NCBI RefSeq assembly: GCF_002633015.1
Contig: NZ_NSIU01000015.1
Coordinates: forward strand, 1-49,970
Length of the DNA stretch: 49,970 nt
From: Sulfuricurvum sp. PD_MW2
GTDB taxonomy: Bacteria > Campylobacterota > Campylobacteria > Campylobacterales > Sulfurimonadaceae
Direction: 5' to 3'
Of the stretch, positions 1 through 7,478 are shown piece by piece. Both the position numbers and the translations under genes were made by a program. The number at the start of each line of letters is the position of its first letter. The first letter of the stretch is position 1. The notes under the pieces were generated by a model, which had not been told where the DNA came from, made no database searches, and saw only the letters and a program-made list of their open reading frames with translations.

Positions 1-706
1 GTCGCCGCCTGGCTCTCAGAATTTCTTCTTCTACTAAAATAATCAAAAAAAACTTCTCACTCAAAATCAAAAGCAAATCTACTAAACTGTTGTCTTTAAA
101 ATCTCCAATTAAAGCTATGTATTAAACGATCCTATTACGCTCTCTGACTCCTGTTAGCTCGCTAATTCATATTTGGTCATTCAATTTGTGCTACTTCCCT
201 ATCAGATACCCTATTAGCTCTCTCCTCCTAATGTTAAGCGTGCTCGCATTCTATGTTCTTACTGAAACGTCTCTATAAATCATAAGACGTACGTATACGC
301 CGTAAAAAATTATAAAACCATGAGAGAGTATATCTATCAATAATAAAATGCTTTCTGAGGCTTATTTCATGCTATATAGACTAATTTACGTTTATGTATC
401 ACAAAATAGTCACACATACTGTTACCAATATTCACATCCATGAAGAAAATTTTTATTGAAAAAAAAGAGTTTTATTTCATATCATAGCTTAATTAGGCGC
501 TTAACATGACTATATGGTCAATTTTGACGAAATATTGCTATAAGATAATCCTATTAATACGTCGTATTACATATTTAATTCGTTTTATAAGAAAAATATA
601 TAATGTGATATTTTCGTGTTAAGTTCCGATTAATTTTAACCCTCCTATAATGATGTTGTTAACGAACTGTTTACTGGTTCGAAATAAAACTGTTCGAGGA
701 GAATTA
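1..706. other. AT-rich stretch without a recognisable gene
   Basis: No reading frame longer than about 30 codons with a plausible ribosome-binding site was found on either strand, and no tRNA-like or rRNA-like sequence is visible. The stretch is clearly richer in A and T than the genes that follow. Two weakly similar pyrimidine-rich segments occur near 131-152 and 209-230. The last 60 bases hold the promoter and leader of the outer-membrane channel gene that starts at 707. The beginning may be the end of an intergenic region whose upstream gene lies outside the window. Confidence 0.6.
646..651 (+). promoter_or_regulatory. Putative -10 box for the FadL-family gene
   Basis: A perfect TATAAT lies 56 bases before the ATG at 707, in an AT-rich stretch. 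No convincing -35 box is seen at 16-18 bases upstream, which is common for sigma-70 promoters in Campylobacterota. The leader between this box and the gene contains the short inverted repeat CGAAC/GTTCG (663-681). Confidence 0.4.
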
Positions 707-1909
707 ATGAAACGTTCAATTAAAATCGCGGTTGCTGCGGCTATCGCTCTTAGTGCTACTTCAGCATTTGCTACCAATGGGGATCACTTAATCGGTATGG
801 GTGCAAAAGCACGTGGAATGGGTGGTATCGGTATTGGTATGTCTCATGGTGCTGAATCGGCTCTTGCTAATCCTGCATTAATCGGAAGTGTTAAAGGAAC
901 AGAGGTTTCATTTGGTGGAACTATTTTTATGCCAGATGTAGAAACCAATTTAATGGGTGCAGGTGGTGTAAAAAGTGATGCAGACCTTTCTGTAATTCCT
1001 GAAGTTGCAATTGCACAAAAAGTTTCTGATAACTTCAGTTGGGGTATCGGTATGTTTGGTACAGCTGGAATGGGTACAGACTATCGTGATACTGGAATGA
1101 ATATGAATATGGTTACAAATTTGCAGTTAATGCAATTCGCAGTGCCATTGGCATATAAAACTAACGGATTCAGCGTTGGTGTTGCACCAGTACTTCAATA
1201 TGGCTCATTGGATATTAAATACAAATTAATTGGATTTGGTGGTTCTGAAAGTACTACACAAGGTGTTGCACAAGATTTTGGCGCAGGTTACAATCTTGGT
1301 GCAGCCTATGAAACAAACGGTTTGACAGTTGGTGCTTCTTATAAATCTTCTATTGATATGACATATAAAGGTCAAATTAAAGCTGCTACTACACAGTTTA
1401 ATGGACTGATGAGTACGGCAATTCTATCAGATAATTTGGAGCAACCGGCTGAAATGGGAGCGGGTATTTCATACAAGATGGCAAACAATACATTTGCATT
1501 TGACTACAAAAAAATCAAATGGGGAAGTGCAAAAGGATACAAAGATTTTGGTTGGGAAGACCAAAATGTTTATATGTTCGGTTATCAATTCACACAAGAC
1601 AATTGGGCATTACGTGCAGGTTATAACTATGCAAAAAATCCAATTAAAGAACAAAACGGGGCTACAGCTCAAGGTGCTGTAAACAACTTTTTCAATTTGT
1701 TAGGATTCCCGGCTATCGTTGAAAAGCACTACACTGTAGGTGGAAGTTATGCGTTTAATAAAATGACTTCACTTGATCTAGCGTATGTATATGTTCCAGA
1801 AACAACAGAATCGTATAGTGTAGCAGCAATGAATGGGGGGACTCCAGCTGCTATTTCAACAAAACACAGCCAAGATGCTGTTAGCATGCAACTTAACTTC
1901 AACTTCTAA
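707..1909 (+). CDS. FadL/OmpP1/TodX-family outer-membrane channel
   Basis: A 400-residue outer-membrane beta-barrel of the FadL family, which moves hydrophobic molecules (long-chain fatty acids, aromatic hydrocarbons) across the outer membrane. The start at 707 is chosen over an in-frame ATG at 650 because it has a good Shine-Dalgarno sequence (GAGGAG) and begins a clear signal peptide ending in ATSAFA. The mature N terminus (TNGDHLIGMGAKARGMGG) is the typical FadL/OmpP1 hatch region with NG and GxGxKAxxMGG-like motifs, followed by alternating strands and a terminal NFNF. It stands alone, with its own promoter and a hairpin after the stop. The cargo is unknown. Because the genes downstream include a type II molybdoenzyme and a rhodanese, a hydrophobic respiratory substrate such as sulfur or a hydrocarbon is possible; this is inference. 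Family assignment is strong. Confidence 0.88.
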   Translation: MKRSIKIAVAAAIALSATSAFATNGDHLIGMGAKARGMGGIGIGMSHGAESALANPALIGSVKGTEVSFGGTIFMPDVETNLMGAGGVKSDADLSVIPEVAIAQKVSDNFSWGIGMFGTAGMGTDYRDTGMNMNMVTNLQLMQFAVPLAYKTNGFSVGVAPVLQYGSLDIKYKLIGFGGSESTTQGVAQDFGAGYNLGAAYETNGLTVGASYKSSIDMTYKGQIKAATTQFNGLMSTAILSDNLEQPAEMGAGISYKMANNTFAFDYKKIKWGSAKGYKDFGWEDQNVYMFGYQFTQDNWALRAGYNYAKNPIKEQNGATAQGAVNNFFNLLGFPAIVEKHYTVGGSYAFNKMTSLDLAYVYVPETTESYSVAAMNGGTPAAISTKHSQDAVSMQLNFNF

Positions 1910-1922
1910 GTTATTTCTCCTT

Positions 1923-1939
1923 CTCTCCCATTGGGAGAG
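1923..1939 (+). terminator. Hairpin after the FadL-family gene
   Basis: A perfect 7-bp stem (CTCTCCC/GGGAGAG) with a 3-base loop begins 14 bases after the stop codon. The following sequence is T-rich only in patches, so it may be a weak intrinsic terminator or an mRNA-stabilising hairpin. Confidence 0.55.
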
Positions 1940-2087
1940 TTCACAATTTACTCACTTTTTACAGCGATAATCAGAGTTCATAGTTTTTGAGTTGTTGTTA
2001 TCGTTTATTTGATTGTTTTGTGATAGAATATACTCTTATAAACAGAGGCATCACGGCTCGATAGCGATTATTACGAAGGAGAATAGT

Positions 2088-3098
2088 ATGTTTAGTAAAT
2101 TACTAATCGGTGCAGCAGCATTATCATTGGCAGCTTCAATGGCATTTGGTGCTCAAGGGGCAAAATTCTATGTCGGTGAAGGCGATAAAGAAAAAGTCTA
2201 TATGGATATGGTCAATAACAAAATGAATTCATTAGGTTTTGTTCTATCTGATCCGCATGAGCGTATTAATGATGCGTACAAAACGAAATGGGGTACTGAG
2301 TTTAAAACGGTAAAAGGGACTCAAGAAAAGCATCCTGATTTCGATCCGACATTTAAAGAGACGTTGGATAACTTAGGGTTTTTCTCGATCACTAATGATT
2401 CTGTTGTTGGACCATTGTTGATGAAAGAGCCATCATTGGGCGGTTTTTCTCCGTTCAATTTGCACATTTACAAAAAAATGGGTGAAAATAAAACCTATGT
2501 TGGACACGTAACACCGGAAGCTATGCTTGATATCGTCGGTGTGAAAGATGCGGATGTACGTGCTAAATTCGCAGCATCGTTTGTACCGCTTGATAAATTG
2601 GTCGAAAAAGAGATCGGCAGTAAAGTTCAAACGGTGGACTACAAAGCATTGCCGGCTAAACCGATGATGACGTTTGAGGTTCCGTTTGAGCGCGGAGCAA
2701 GTTTGGATGCATTCAAAAGTGATTTCCAAAGTAAATTTGAGTCTGCGTTCGAAGCAAATAAATACATCATCGCAGGATATAAAGATATTAAAGGTGCTAT
2801 GACCGATAACAATATCGAATTCGGCCGTTATGATGAGTATTGGGTTTACTCACTTTGTCATTTCCGCTTTTCTGAGGGGATATTCAACAAAGGGCGTCCG
2901 GATGCGGGAGCATTTGCACCGTGCTCAATGTATATGTACGTAGAAAAAGGTTCTAACAAATTGATCGTCGGTATGCCGCGTCTAGAGAACTGGATTGCTG
3001 TTATGGGGATCAATGATCCAAAAATGGTGGAATCTATCCGCAGTTTAGATAAAGAGATCACCGGAATCATGGTCGGATTGGGAGCGAAAGAAAAATGA
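2088..3098 (+). CDS. Exported DUF302-like protein, probably two-domain
   Basis: A 336-residue protein with a signal peptide (MFSKLLIGAAALSLAASMAFGAQG). The start at 2088 is preceded by GAAGGAG; an in-frame upstream ATG at 2013 lacks a ribosome-binding site and would bury the signal peptide. The mature part seems to contain two DUF302-like halves, each ending with the pattern of an amphipathic strand, a hydrophobic stretch and a GMPRLEN- or HIYKKMG-like segment. The second half (about residues 205-330) is the clearer. DUF302 is a small alpha/beta fold of unknown biochemical role, often exported. The stop overlaps the start of the next gene by 4 bases (ATGA), so the two are translationally coupled. 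No catalytic residues can be named. Two cysteines near residues 257-276 (SLCHF, APCSM) could form a disulfide. Confidence 0.7.
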   Translation: MFSKLLIGAAALSLAASMAFGAQGAKFYVGEGDKEKVYMDMVNNKMNSLGFVLSDPHERINDAYKTKWGTEFKTVKGTQEKHPDFDPTFKETLDNLGFFSITNDSVVGPLLMKEPSLGGFSPFNLHIYKKMGENKTYVGHVTPEAMLDIVGVKDADVRAKFAASFVPLDKLVEKEIGSKVQTVDYKALPAKPMMTFEVPFERGASLDAFKSDFQSKFESAFEANKYIIAGYKDIKGAMTDNNIEFGRYDEYWVYSLCHFRFSEGIFNKGRPDAGAFAPCSMYMYVEKGSNKLIVGMPRLENWIAVMGINDPKMVESIRSLDKEITGIMVGLGAKEK

Positions 3099-3928
3099 AA
3101 AAATTCTATTCACTACTAATGAGCGCACTCGTAATCGGATTTTGCGGATGTGCGGGTGTATCTCCTGAAGCAGAAGCAGGGGTTAAAGTAGAAAAAGTTA
3201 TTTCCGCTTATAAAATTGGAGCGTACAGCGATGTTGAGAGCGTGAAATCAAAACTCGCTTCTGCAGGCTTCGAAGTTGTAGGAACAAAAGCGACTGACAG
3301 TGGAACGACTGTTTTATTTACGAATGCTCAAATGAAAACAATGGCCAATAAACCGACACGTGCTCTTGCGGCTGTTGGACGTATTTTGGTAGATGATGAA
3401 CATAAACAACTTAGTATCGCGAACCCGATTTATTTTGGAAAAGCATTCATGCAAGGCGAATACAATCATGCAACTTCTGCTGCGACATTGGCCGCTTTGG
3501 AAAAAGCATTCGGTCCTTTGAAAGATTCTGCTGACAAGTGGGAATTTGCAGGGTTGGCAGGATACCACTTTATGGTTGGTATGCCATACTATGAAGAGAT
3601 GATGGTTGTAGGCGAAGGCTCGACTGCTGATTTGGTCGCCAAGGCTCAAAAAGCAAAAGGGACGACTGCGGTTGTCAAAGTAGGGGAAGATCGCTATGTC
3701 GCATTTGTCGAGATGGATCGCCGAACAAACGGATTTGTCAAAAAGACCGGAACTCAAAACGCTCAGCTTTTACCATGGGCAGTATTGATCGAAGGTGGTC
3801 AGGCAAAAGCGTTAAGTGCAAAATACTTTATCGCGATTAGCTATCCGTTATTGACAATGAATGAGTTCATGACCATTGCAACGGTACCGGGTGCGATTGA
3901 AAACGATTTAAAGAAAATCTTTAAATAA
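3095..3928 (+). CDS. DUF302-like putative lipoprotein
   Basis: A 277-residue exported protein beginning MKKFYSLLMSALVIGFCGCAG; the cysteine at about residue 19 sits in an imperfect lipobox, so lipid anchoring is likely but not certain. The mature region resembles a DUF302 domain near residues 30-115, with KLASAGFEVVG, a central TTVLFTN and a conserved Lys/Pro-rich turn (TMANKPTR). A second, weaker copy follows (residues 130-260, with VGMPYYEEMMVVGEGS). It is coupled by ATGA to the preceding DUF302-like gene, so the two products probably act together in the periplasm, possibly as a heteromer. The function is unknown. Confidence 0.65.
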   Translation: MKKFYSLLMSALVIGFCGCAGVSPEAEAGVKVEKVISAYKIGAYSDVESVKSKLASAGFEVVGTKATDSGTTVLFTNAQMKTMANKPTRALAAVGRILVDDEHKQLSIANPIYFGKAFMQGEYNHATSAATLAALEKAFGPLKDSADKWEFAGLAGYHFMVGMPYYEEMMVVGEGSTADLVAKAQKAKGTTAVVKVGEDRYVAFVEMDRRTNGFVKKTGTQNAQLLPWAVLIEGGQAKALSAKYFIAISYPLLTMNEFMTIATVPGAIENDLKKIFK

Positions 3929-3950
3929 CCATTTTGATGGTGATACACTT

Positions 3951-4001
3951 TGGGGGCAGAGCCCTGAAAGTGGCAGGGACAGTTTGTCCCATGCAACCCC
4001 C
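3951..4001. other. GC-rich structured intergenic element
   Basis: Between convergent genes lies a short GC-rich block that can fold as an outer GGGGG (3952-3956)/CCCCC (3997-4001) stem enclosing the hairpin GGGACA-GTT-TGTCCC (3976-3990), with an alternative small hairpin GGGC-AGA-GCCC (3954-3964). It contrasts with the AT-rich surroundings. It may be a transcriptional end structure, a repetitive extragenic element or a structured RNA; no second copy was seen in this window. Confidence 0.45.
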
Positions 4002-4012
4002 TACTAAAGCTA

Positions 4013-4033
4013 CCCGCATCTTTCGGATGCGGG
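4013..4033. terminator. Perfect hairpin between convergent genes
   Basis: An 8-bp perfect stem (CCCGCATC/GATGCGGG) with a 5-base loop sits six bases beyond the stop of the reverse-strand mrp gene and 85 bases beyond the forward DUF302-like gene. Neither strand has a clear T-run after it, so it may be a bidirectional stabilising structure rather than a classic intrinsic terminator. Confidence 0.5.
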
Positions 4034-4038
4034 AGAAC

Positions 4039-5079
4039 TCACACTCTGAATTTTACCGATTTTAACATATTCTCTACAATCTCTCGATAATAGCTTTTTA
4101 ATGTATCGTTGCCTAAAACAACGGGAGGCTCTCCGTTATCCGAACCTTCACGAATCTCCATATTGAGTGGAATTTGACCTAATAACGGAATGTTGTAACG
4201 TGCTGATAGACGCTCGCCGCCGCCGGTTCCAAAAATATCATAGCGTATTCCGGTATCAGGAGCGATGAAATAGCTCATATTTTCGACGAGTCCTGCCATA
4301 GGGACGTGAATATCTTGAAACATACGGATGGAGCGGCTTACATCATCGCTGGCGACCAATTGAGGCGTTGTGACGATCACTCCGGCAGTGATCGGGAGCT
4401 CTTGCGCCATAGTGAGTTGGATGTCACCGGTTCCAGGAGGCATATCGATCACTAAAAAATCGAGTTCGCCCCATGCGACATCTTCAAGAAATTGAATCAA
4501 TGCTGAAACGGCAACGGAAGAGCGCCATACAAGGGGGGTATCCGAGGTTGGTGTAGTGAGGGCGACACTCATAATCTTCAGTCCGTAGTTTTCACTCGGG
4601 ACGATTTTATTATCATCATTCCATTTGATTTTTTCCATATCGGTATTGGTTAGACGTGGAATATTGGGACCATAGAGATCAGCATCCAAAATCCCGACAC
4701 GATACCCCTTTTGTGCAAGTGCGATAGCGAGATTGACACTGACGGTACTTTTTCCGACTCCCCCTTTGCCGCTGGTGACTGCGATGACATTTGCGGCATA
4801 GGGTGCTCGATTATTCGGGGTTGCACTGTTGCCGTAATTCATATCTTTTTTTGCCGTCATTTTTTTGGTGATATTCATCGATGCGAAATCTTTTGAAAAT
4901 GATGCTTCGATAGCTGATTTGACCGTTAGATAAGAGTCATCACTCACGGTGAGAAGTTCAATCTGTGCATGGTTATCACTGACTTTGACTTCTGAAATAA
5001 GTTTGAGTTCGCCGAGGGTTCGGCTGAGACCAGGGTAGGCGAGAGCATTGAGTGCTTCTTGAAGTTCTTTAGTATTCAT
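4039..5079 (-). CDS. mrp: Mrp/ApbC/NBP35-family Fe-S carrier P-loop ATPase
   Basis: A 346-residue cytoplasmic ATPase for iron-sulfur cluster delivery. An N-terminal MIP18/DUF59-like domain (about residues 1-80) precedes the deviant Walker A motif of the Mrp/MinD group (TSGKGGVGKST, about residues 104-114), the A' motif DADLYGPNIPRL and the switch motif DMPPGTGD. Length fits the family. The CxxC that binds the bridging cluster in many Mrp proteins (ENMSYFxCPxCG) is replaced here by ENMSYFIAPDTG, so cluster binding must differ or be lost. It is last in a three-gene reverse operon, overlapping the preceding unknown gene by 11 bases. It could help supply clusters to the Fe-S-rich enzymes next door, though Mrp is a general housekeeping factor. 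Confidence 0.93.
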   Translation of the reverse strand: MNTKELQEALNALAYPGLSRTLGELKLISEVKVSDNHAQIELLTVSDDSYLTVKSAIEASFSKDFASMNITKKMTAKKDMNYGNSATPNNRAPYAANVIAVTSGKGGVGKSTVSVNLAIALAQKGYRVGILDADLYGPNIPRLTNTDMEKIKWNDDNKIVPSENYGLKIMSVALTTPTSDTPLVWRSSVAVSALIQFLEDVAWGELDFLVIDMPPGTGDIQLTMAQELPITAGVIVTTPQLVASDDVSRSIRMFQDIHVPMAGLVENMSYFIAPDTGIRYDIFGTGGGERLSARYNIPLLGQIPLNMEIREGSDNGEPPVVLGNDTLKSYYREIVENMLKSVKFRV

Positions 5080-5443
5080 ATGGATTTCCCCGCATTTCGC
5101 GTGCTAAAAGAGCTTTGCTTCCGGTTGCTTTTTGAGCTACTTTGGCTAACGCATTTCGAGCAGCCGGATAGTCGATACTTAGGCGATGACATGCGCTGAT
5201 CCGCTCATCGATTAGGGAAGTAAGAGATGTAATAACACCTTGAAGGCTCCCTTTTTTGTTAGACTCATTCAAAAGATCTTTAATAAGCATTTCACGTGAG
5301 TGCATATGCAACTCAATGCCGTTGGCATTGCCAATGGTAATAAGGTCTGCAGCACTTAAATAAAGGCCCGAAAAAAAAGTATTGAGAAAATGATTCTCTA
5401 AACTCATAAATTGACTTCGTTCTTCGAAATGGTGTTTTTTCAT
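5069..5443 (-). CDS. Unknown helical cytoplasmic protein
   Basis: A 124-residue protein with no signal peptide and no family I recognise. The start at 5443 is chosen because it overlaps the stop of the upstream repeat-protein gene as ATGA; the longer in-frame start would lie deep inside that gene. The sequence is predicted to be mostly alpha-helical and ends ATGSKALLAREMRGNPYEY. It also overlaps the mrp start by 11 bases, so all three genes are translationally coupled. Its position suggests a role linked to Mrp or to the repeat protein. Confidence 0.6.
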   Translation of the reverse strand: MKKHHFEERSQFMSLENHFLNTFFSGLYLSAADLITIGNANGIELHMHSREMLIKDLLNESNKKGSLQGVITSLTSLIDERISACHRLSIDYPAARNALAKVAQKATGSKALLAREMRGNPYEY

Positions 5444-6045
5444 GCACGCTCTTCTAGATTGGAATTTGCTGCTTTGCATACATCCGGATCGGTGTCATTT
5501 AATAATAATGTGACAATATCTTTCGGTGCAGAGCGATTTTCAGCTAAACGCATTCGAACCATTTTATCATTATCAGCTGTGAGAATTTTGAGAAGCTTGG
5601 CCGGTGTATTCGGATTGCCTGAAAGTCCGTCACGAACTATTTTTTCATCGTTGAAGAATTTTTCTAAAATATCACTGGGTGTTGAGGGATTCGAAGCAAC
5701 CAATGCACGTACTAAATTGATAGAATCATTAGAGAGATGACGAAGTACTTCTACCGGTGTGTGCGGGTTCTTGGCTACAGCCCAGCGTGCCCCCATATCA
5801 ACAGGATTGCTTGCAATGTCGATGAGTAGATCGACCATGATCTGGCTGTACTCTTTATCACGATCGTATACGGAAGTACGCAAGGATAAGTTCATCGCAA
5901 CTTGTCCGACAATTTGTTTATCGGTTTTGAAAGCAGTATAAATTTTTTGAACGTCTTCGATGGGAAGTGTTTTGTCTTCAAGTAATTCAATGAGCGTTGA
6001 AGTATCGGATGTATTGATGGCATTTTGAACGTTGATATTCTCCAT
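5440..6045 (-). CDS. Leucine-rich-repeat-variant (LRV/HEAT-like) protein
   Basis: A 201-residue cytoplasmic repeat protein. The start at 6045 has an AAGGAG site in front; an upstream ATG at 6087 has none. From about residue 75 it carries roughly 23-25-residue helical repeats of the form (V/L)AxNPxTPxxxLxxLxxDxxxxVR, seen as AKNPHTPVEVL, ASNPSTPSDIL, SGNPNTPAKLL and AENRSAPKDIV. This matches the leucine-rich repeat variant family, first described in an Fe-S protein near nif genes in Azotobacter. No Fe-S cysteine cluster is present here. It probably acts as a protein-binding scaffold. It heads the operon with the unknown 124-residue protein and mrp. Confidence 0.75.
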   Translation of the reverse strand: MENINVQNAINTSDTSTLIELLEDKTLPIEDVQKIYTAFKTDKQIVGQVAMNLSLRTSVYDRDKEYSQIMVDLLIDIASNPVDMGARWAVAKNPHTPVEVLRHLSNDSINLVRALVASNPSTPSDILEKFFNDEKIVRDGLSGNPNTPAKLLKILTADNDKMVRMRLAENRSAPKDIVTLLLNDTDPDVCKAANSNLEERA

Positions 6046-6346
6046 ATCGCATCTCCTTAAGCATGTAAATGTAAAAATAATTGTCATACTATCAAAAAGT
6101 GATTAAAATGTAATTATTAATTGTTCAATATAAGAGAAATGACAGTATCCGATTTATAAGAAAACATAAAAAAACATACAGTAATCATAGGATAGGTGAA
6201 ATGTGATAAGTATGTAACAATTTGTAATCCGAATAACGAGAATAAGGGGATTTTTACCATCTATTAAGAGTGGCGTATCTATAATGGAAATGGTAATTCC
6301 GTAAATTTACGCACTAGAGTGTGCACATTTAAAAAAAGGAGCACGG
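6046..6346. promoter_or_regulatory. Divergent intergenic region ahead of the molybdoenzyme cluster
   Basis: This roughly 300-bp gene-free stretch separates the reverse repeat-protein/mrp operon from the forward rhodanese-molybdoenzyme cluster and should hold promoters for both. A TATAAT occurs at 6280-6285 without a good -35 box. A perfect 10-base palindrome GTAAATTTAC lies at 6301-6310, just downstream of where transcription would begin, followed by the inverted repeat GCAC/GTGC (6311-6324). These may be an operator. No known regulator site is recognised with confidence. Confidence 0.45.
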
Positions 6347-7468
6347 ATGAACAGATTGCTAAAAACACTATGTGTTGCGGCATCACTGTCGGCGTCAACG
6401 GTTTTGATGGCGGCCGATGGGTATAAGGACAATTCAATCCTTATTTCTGCCGAAGAAGCGGTCAAGCTGATTGGTAATCCAAAAGTGATGTTCGTATCGG
6501 GTGATAACGAAGATATTTATAAACTCGGCCATATCAAAGGATCGGTAGAGATGTATGCTCACCACCTTCACCATTCAGATATTGATGGTGAAATGCATTG
6601 TGCGCCGTTGTACCGTTGTGTTGATGATGCAGAGCAAACGATCGGTAAAAAAGGGATCAGCAATGATATGACAGTTATCGCGTACGATGACTTTAAAGGG
6701 CCGAATGCGACAGGTGTTTACTCATTTTTCGACAGCTACGGTCACAAAAATGTCAAAGTACTCAACGGTGGGCGTGCTGCAATTATGGCAATTGACCCTG
6801 CTCAAAAAGAGTATGATGCATTGAATAAAGATCTTAAAGCGGCAACAAAAGCGCTAAAAGATGCTAAAGAAGCATTGAAAAAAGAGGGTGCGGATAAAGC
6901 AGCTTTGGATGCGACTATTGCAAAAGTACAAGCGGACAGCAAAGCATTGAAAGACAAAATGGTTGAGGTTGAAAAACGTCTTCTTGTTGTCAAAGGGGAT
7001 GAGGAAGTTAAACCAAAAACCTACAAAATCGATCCTAAAAAAATCAAGTACAATGTAATCGCCGGTAAAGATGAAGTCAAGCATGCGATGGAAGACATCC
7101 TCAAAAACGGGAAAAATTCAAAATATGTGATTATCGATTCTCGCGGAATCGGAGAAATTATCGGTGAGCGTAAAATGGATAATGTTGCTCGTGGCGGACA
7201 TGTTCCTGGTGCTACTTTTATCGAGTGGTCACAAATTTCTGATGCAGATAAAAAACTTTCGTTCAAATCTGCAGAGCAAATTCAAGAAGTGTACAACCGT
7301 TATGGGATAACTCCGGATAAAACAATCTATGCATATTGTCACGTAGGTGCCGGACGAAGTTCAGAGCATATTACTGCGCTTCAATTGTTGGGTTACAAAA
7401 ACGTCAAAGTTTTCACAGGAAGCTGGGATGTTTGGGGTAACGATATGAACCTTCCGATTAAACGATAA
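6347..7468 (+). CDS. Periplasmic two-domain rhodanese (sulfurtransferase) with coiled-coil insert
   Basis: A 373-residue exported sulfurtransferase of the tandem-rhodanese type (thiosulfate/3-mercaptopyruvate sulfurtransferase family). It has a signal peptide (1 to about 22, ending VLMAA) and an AAGGAG site before the start. The first rhodanese domain (about 30-145) is inactive, with Asp114-Asp115 where the active loop would be. The second (about 235-370) keeps catalytic Cys331 in the loop CHVGAGRSS, followed by VFTGSWDVWG. Between them lies a highly charged, Lys/Ala-rich segment (about 150-218) that looks like a helical hairpin or coiled coil and is not usual in this family. The molybdoenzyme gene starts 10 bases after the stop, so the product probably handles sulfane sulfur for, or from, that enzyme. 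The substrate is inferred, not shown. Confidence 0.9.
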   Translation: MNRLLKTLCVAASLSASTVLMAADGYKDNSILISAEEAVKLIGNPKVMFVSGDNEDIYKLGHIKGSVEMYAHHLHHSDIDGEMHCAPLYRCVDDAEQTIGKKGISNDMTVIAYDDFKGPNATGVYSFFDSYGHKNVKVLNGGRAAIMAIDPAQKEYDALNKDLKAATKALKDAKEALKKEGADKAALDATIAKVQADSKALKDKMVEVEKRLLVVKGDEEVKPKTYKIDPKKIKYNVIAGKDEVKHAMEDILKNGKNSKYVIIDSRGIGEIIGERKMDNVARGGHVPGATFIEWSQISDADKKLSFKSAEQIQEVYNRYGITPDKTIYAYCHVGAGRSSEHITALQLLGYKNVKVFTGSWDVWGNDMNLPIKR

Positions 7469-7478
7469 GGCTATAATA

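Noticed and set aside
349-447. A 31-codon forward frame starting at 350 in the leader region
   Set aside because: No ribosome-binding site, no similarity to a known small protein, and the composition is that of the AT-rich surroundings.
2433-3070. Reverse-strand open frames across the DUF302-like gene
   Set aside because: They lie wholly within a well-supported forward gene, lack ribosome-binding sites and have no recognisable protein features.
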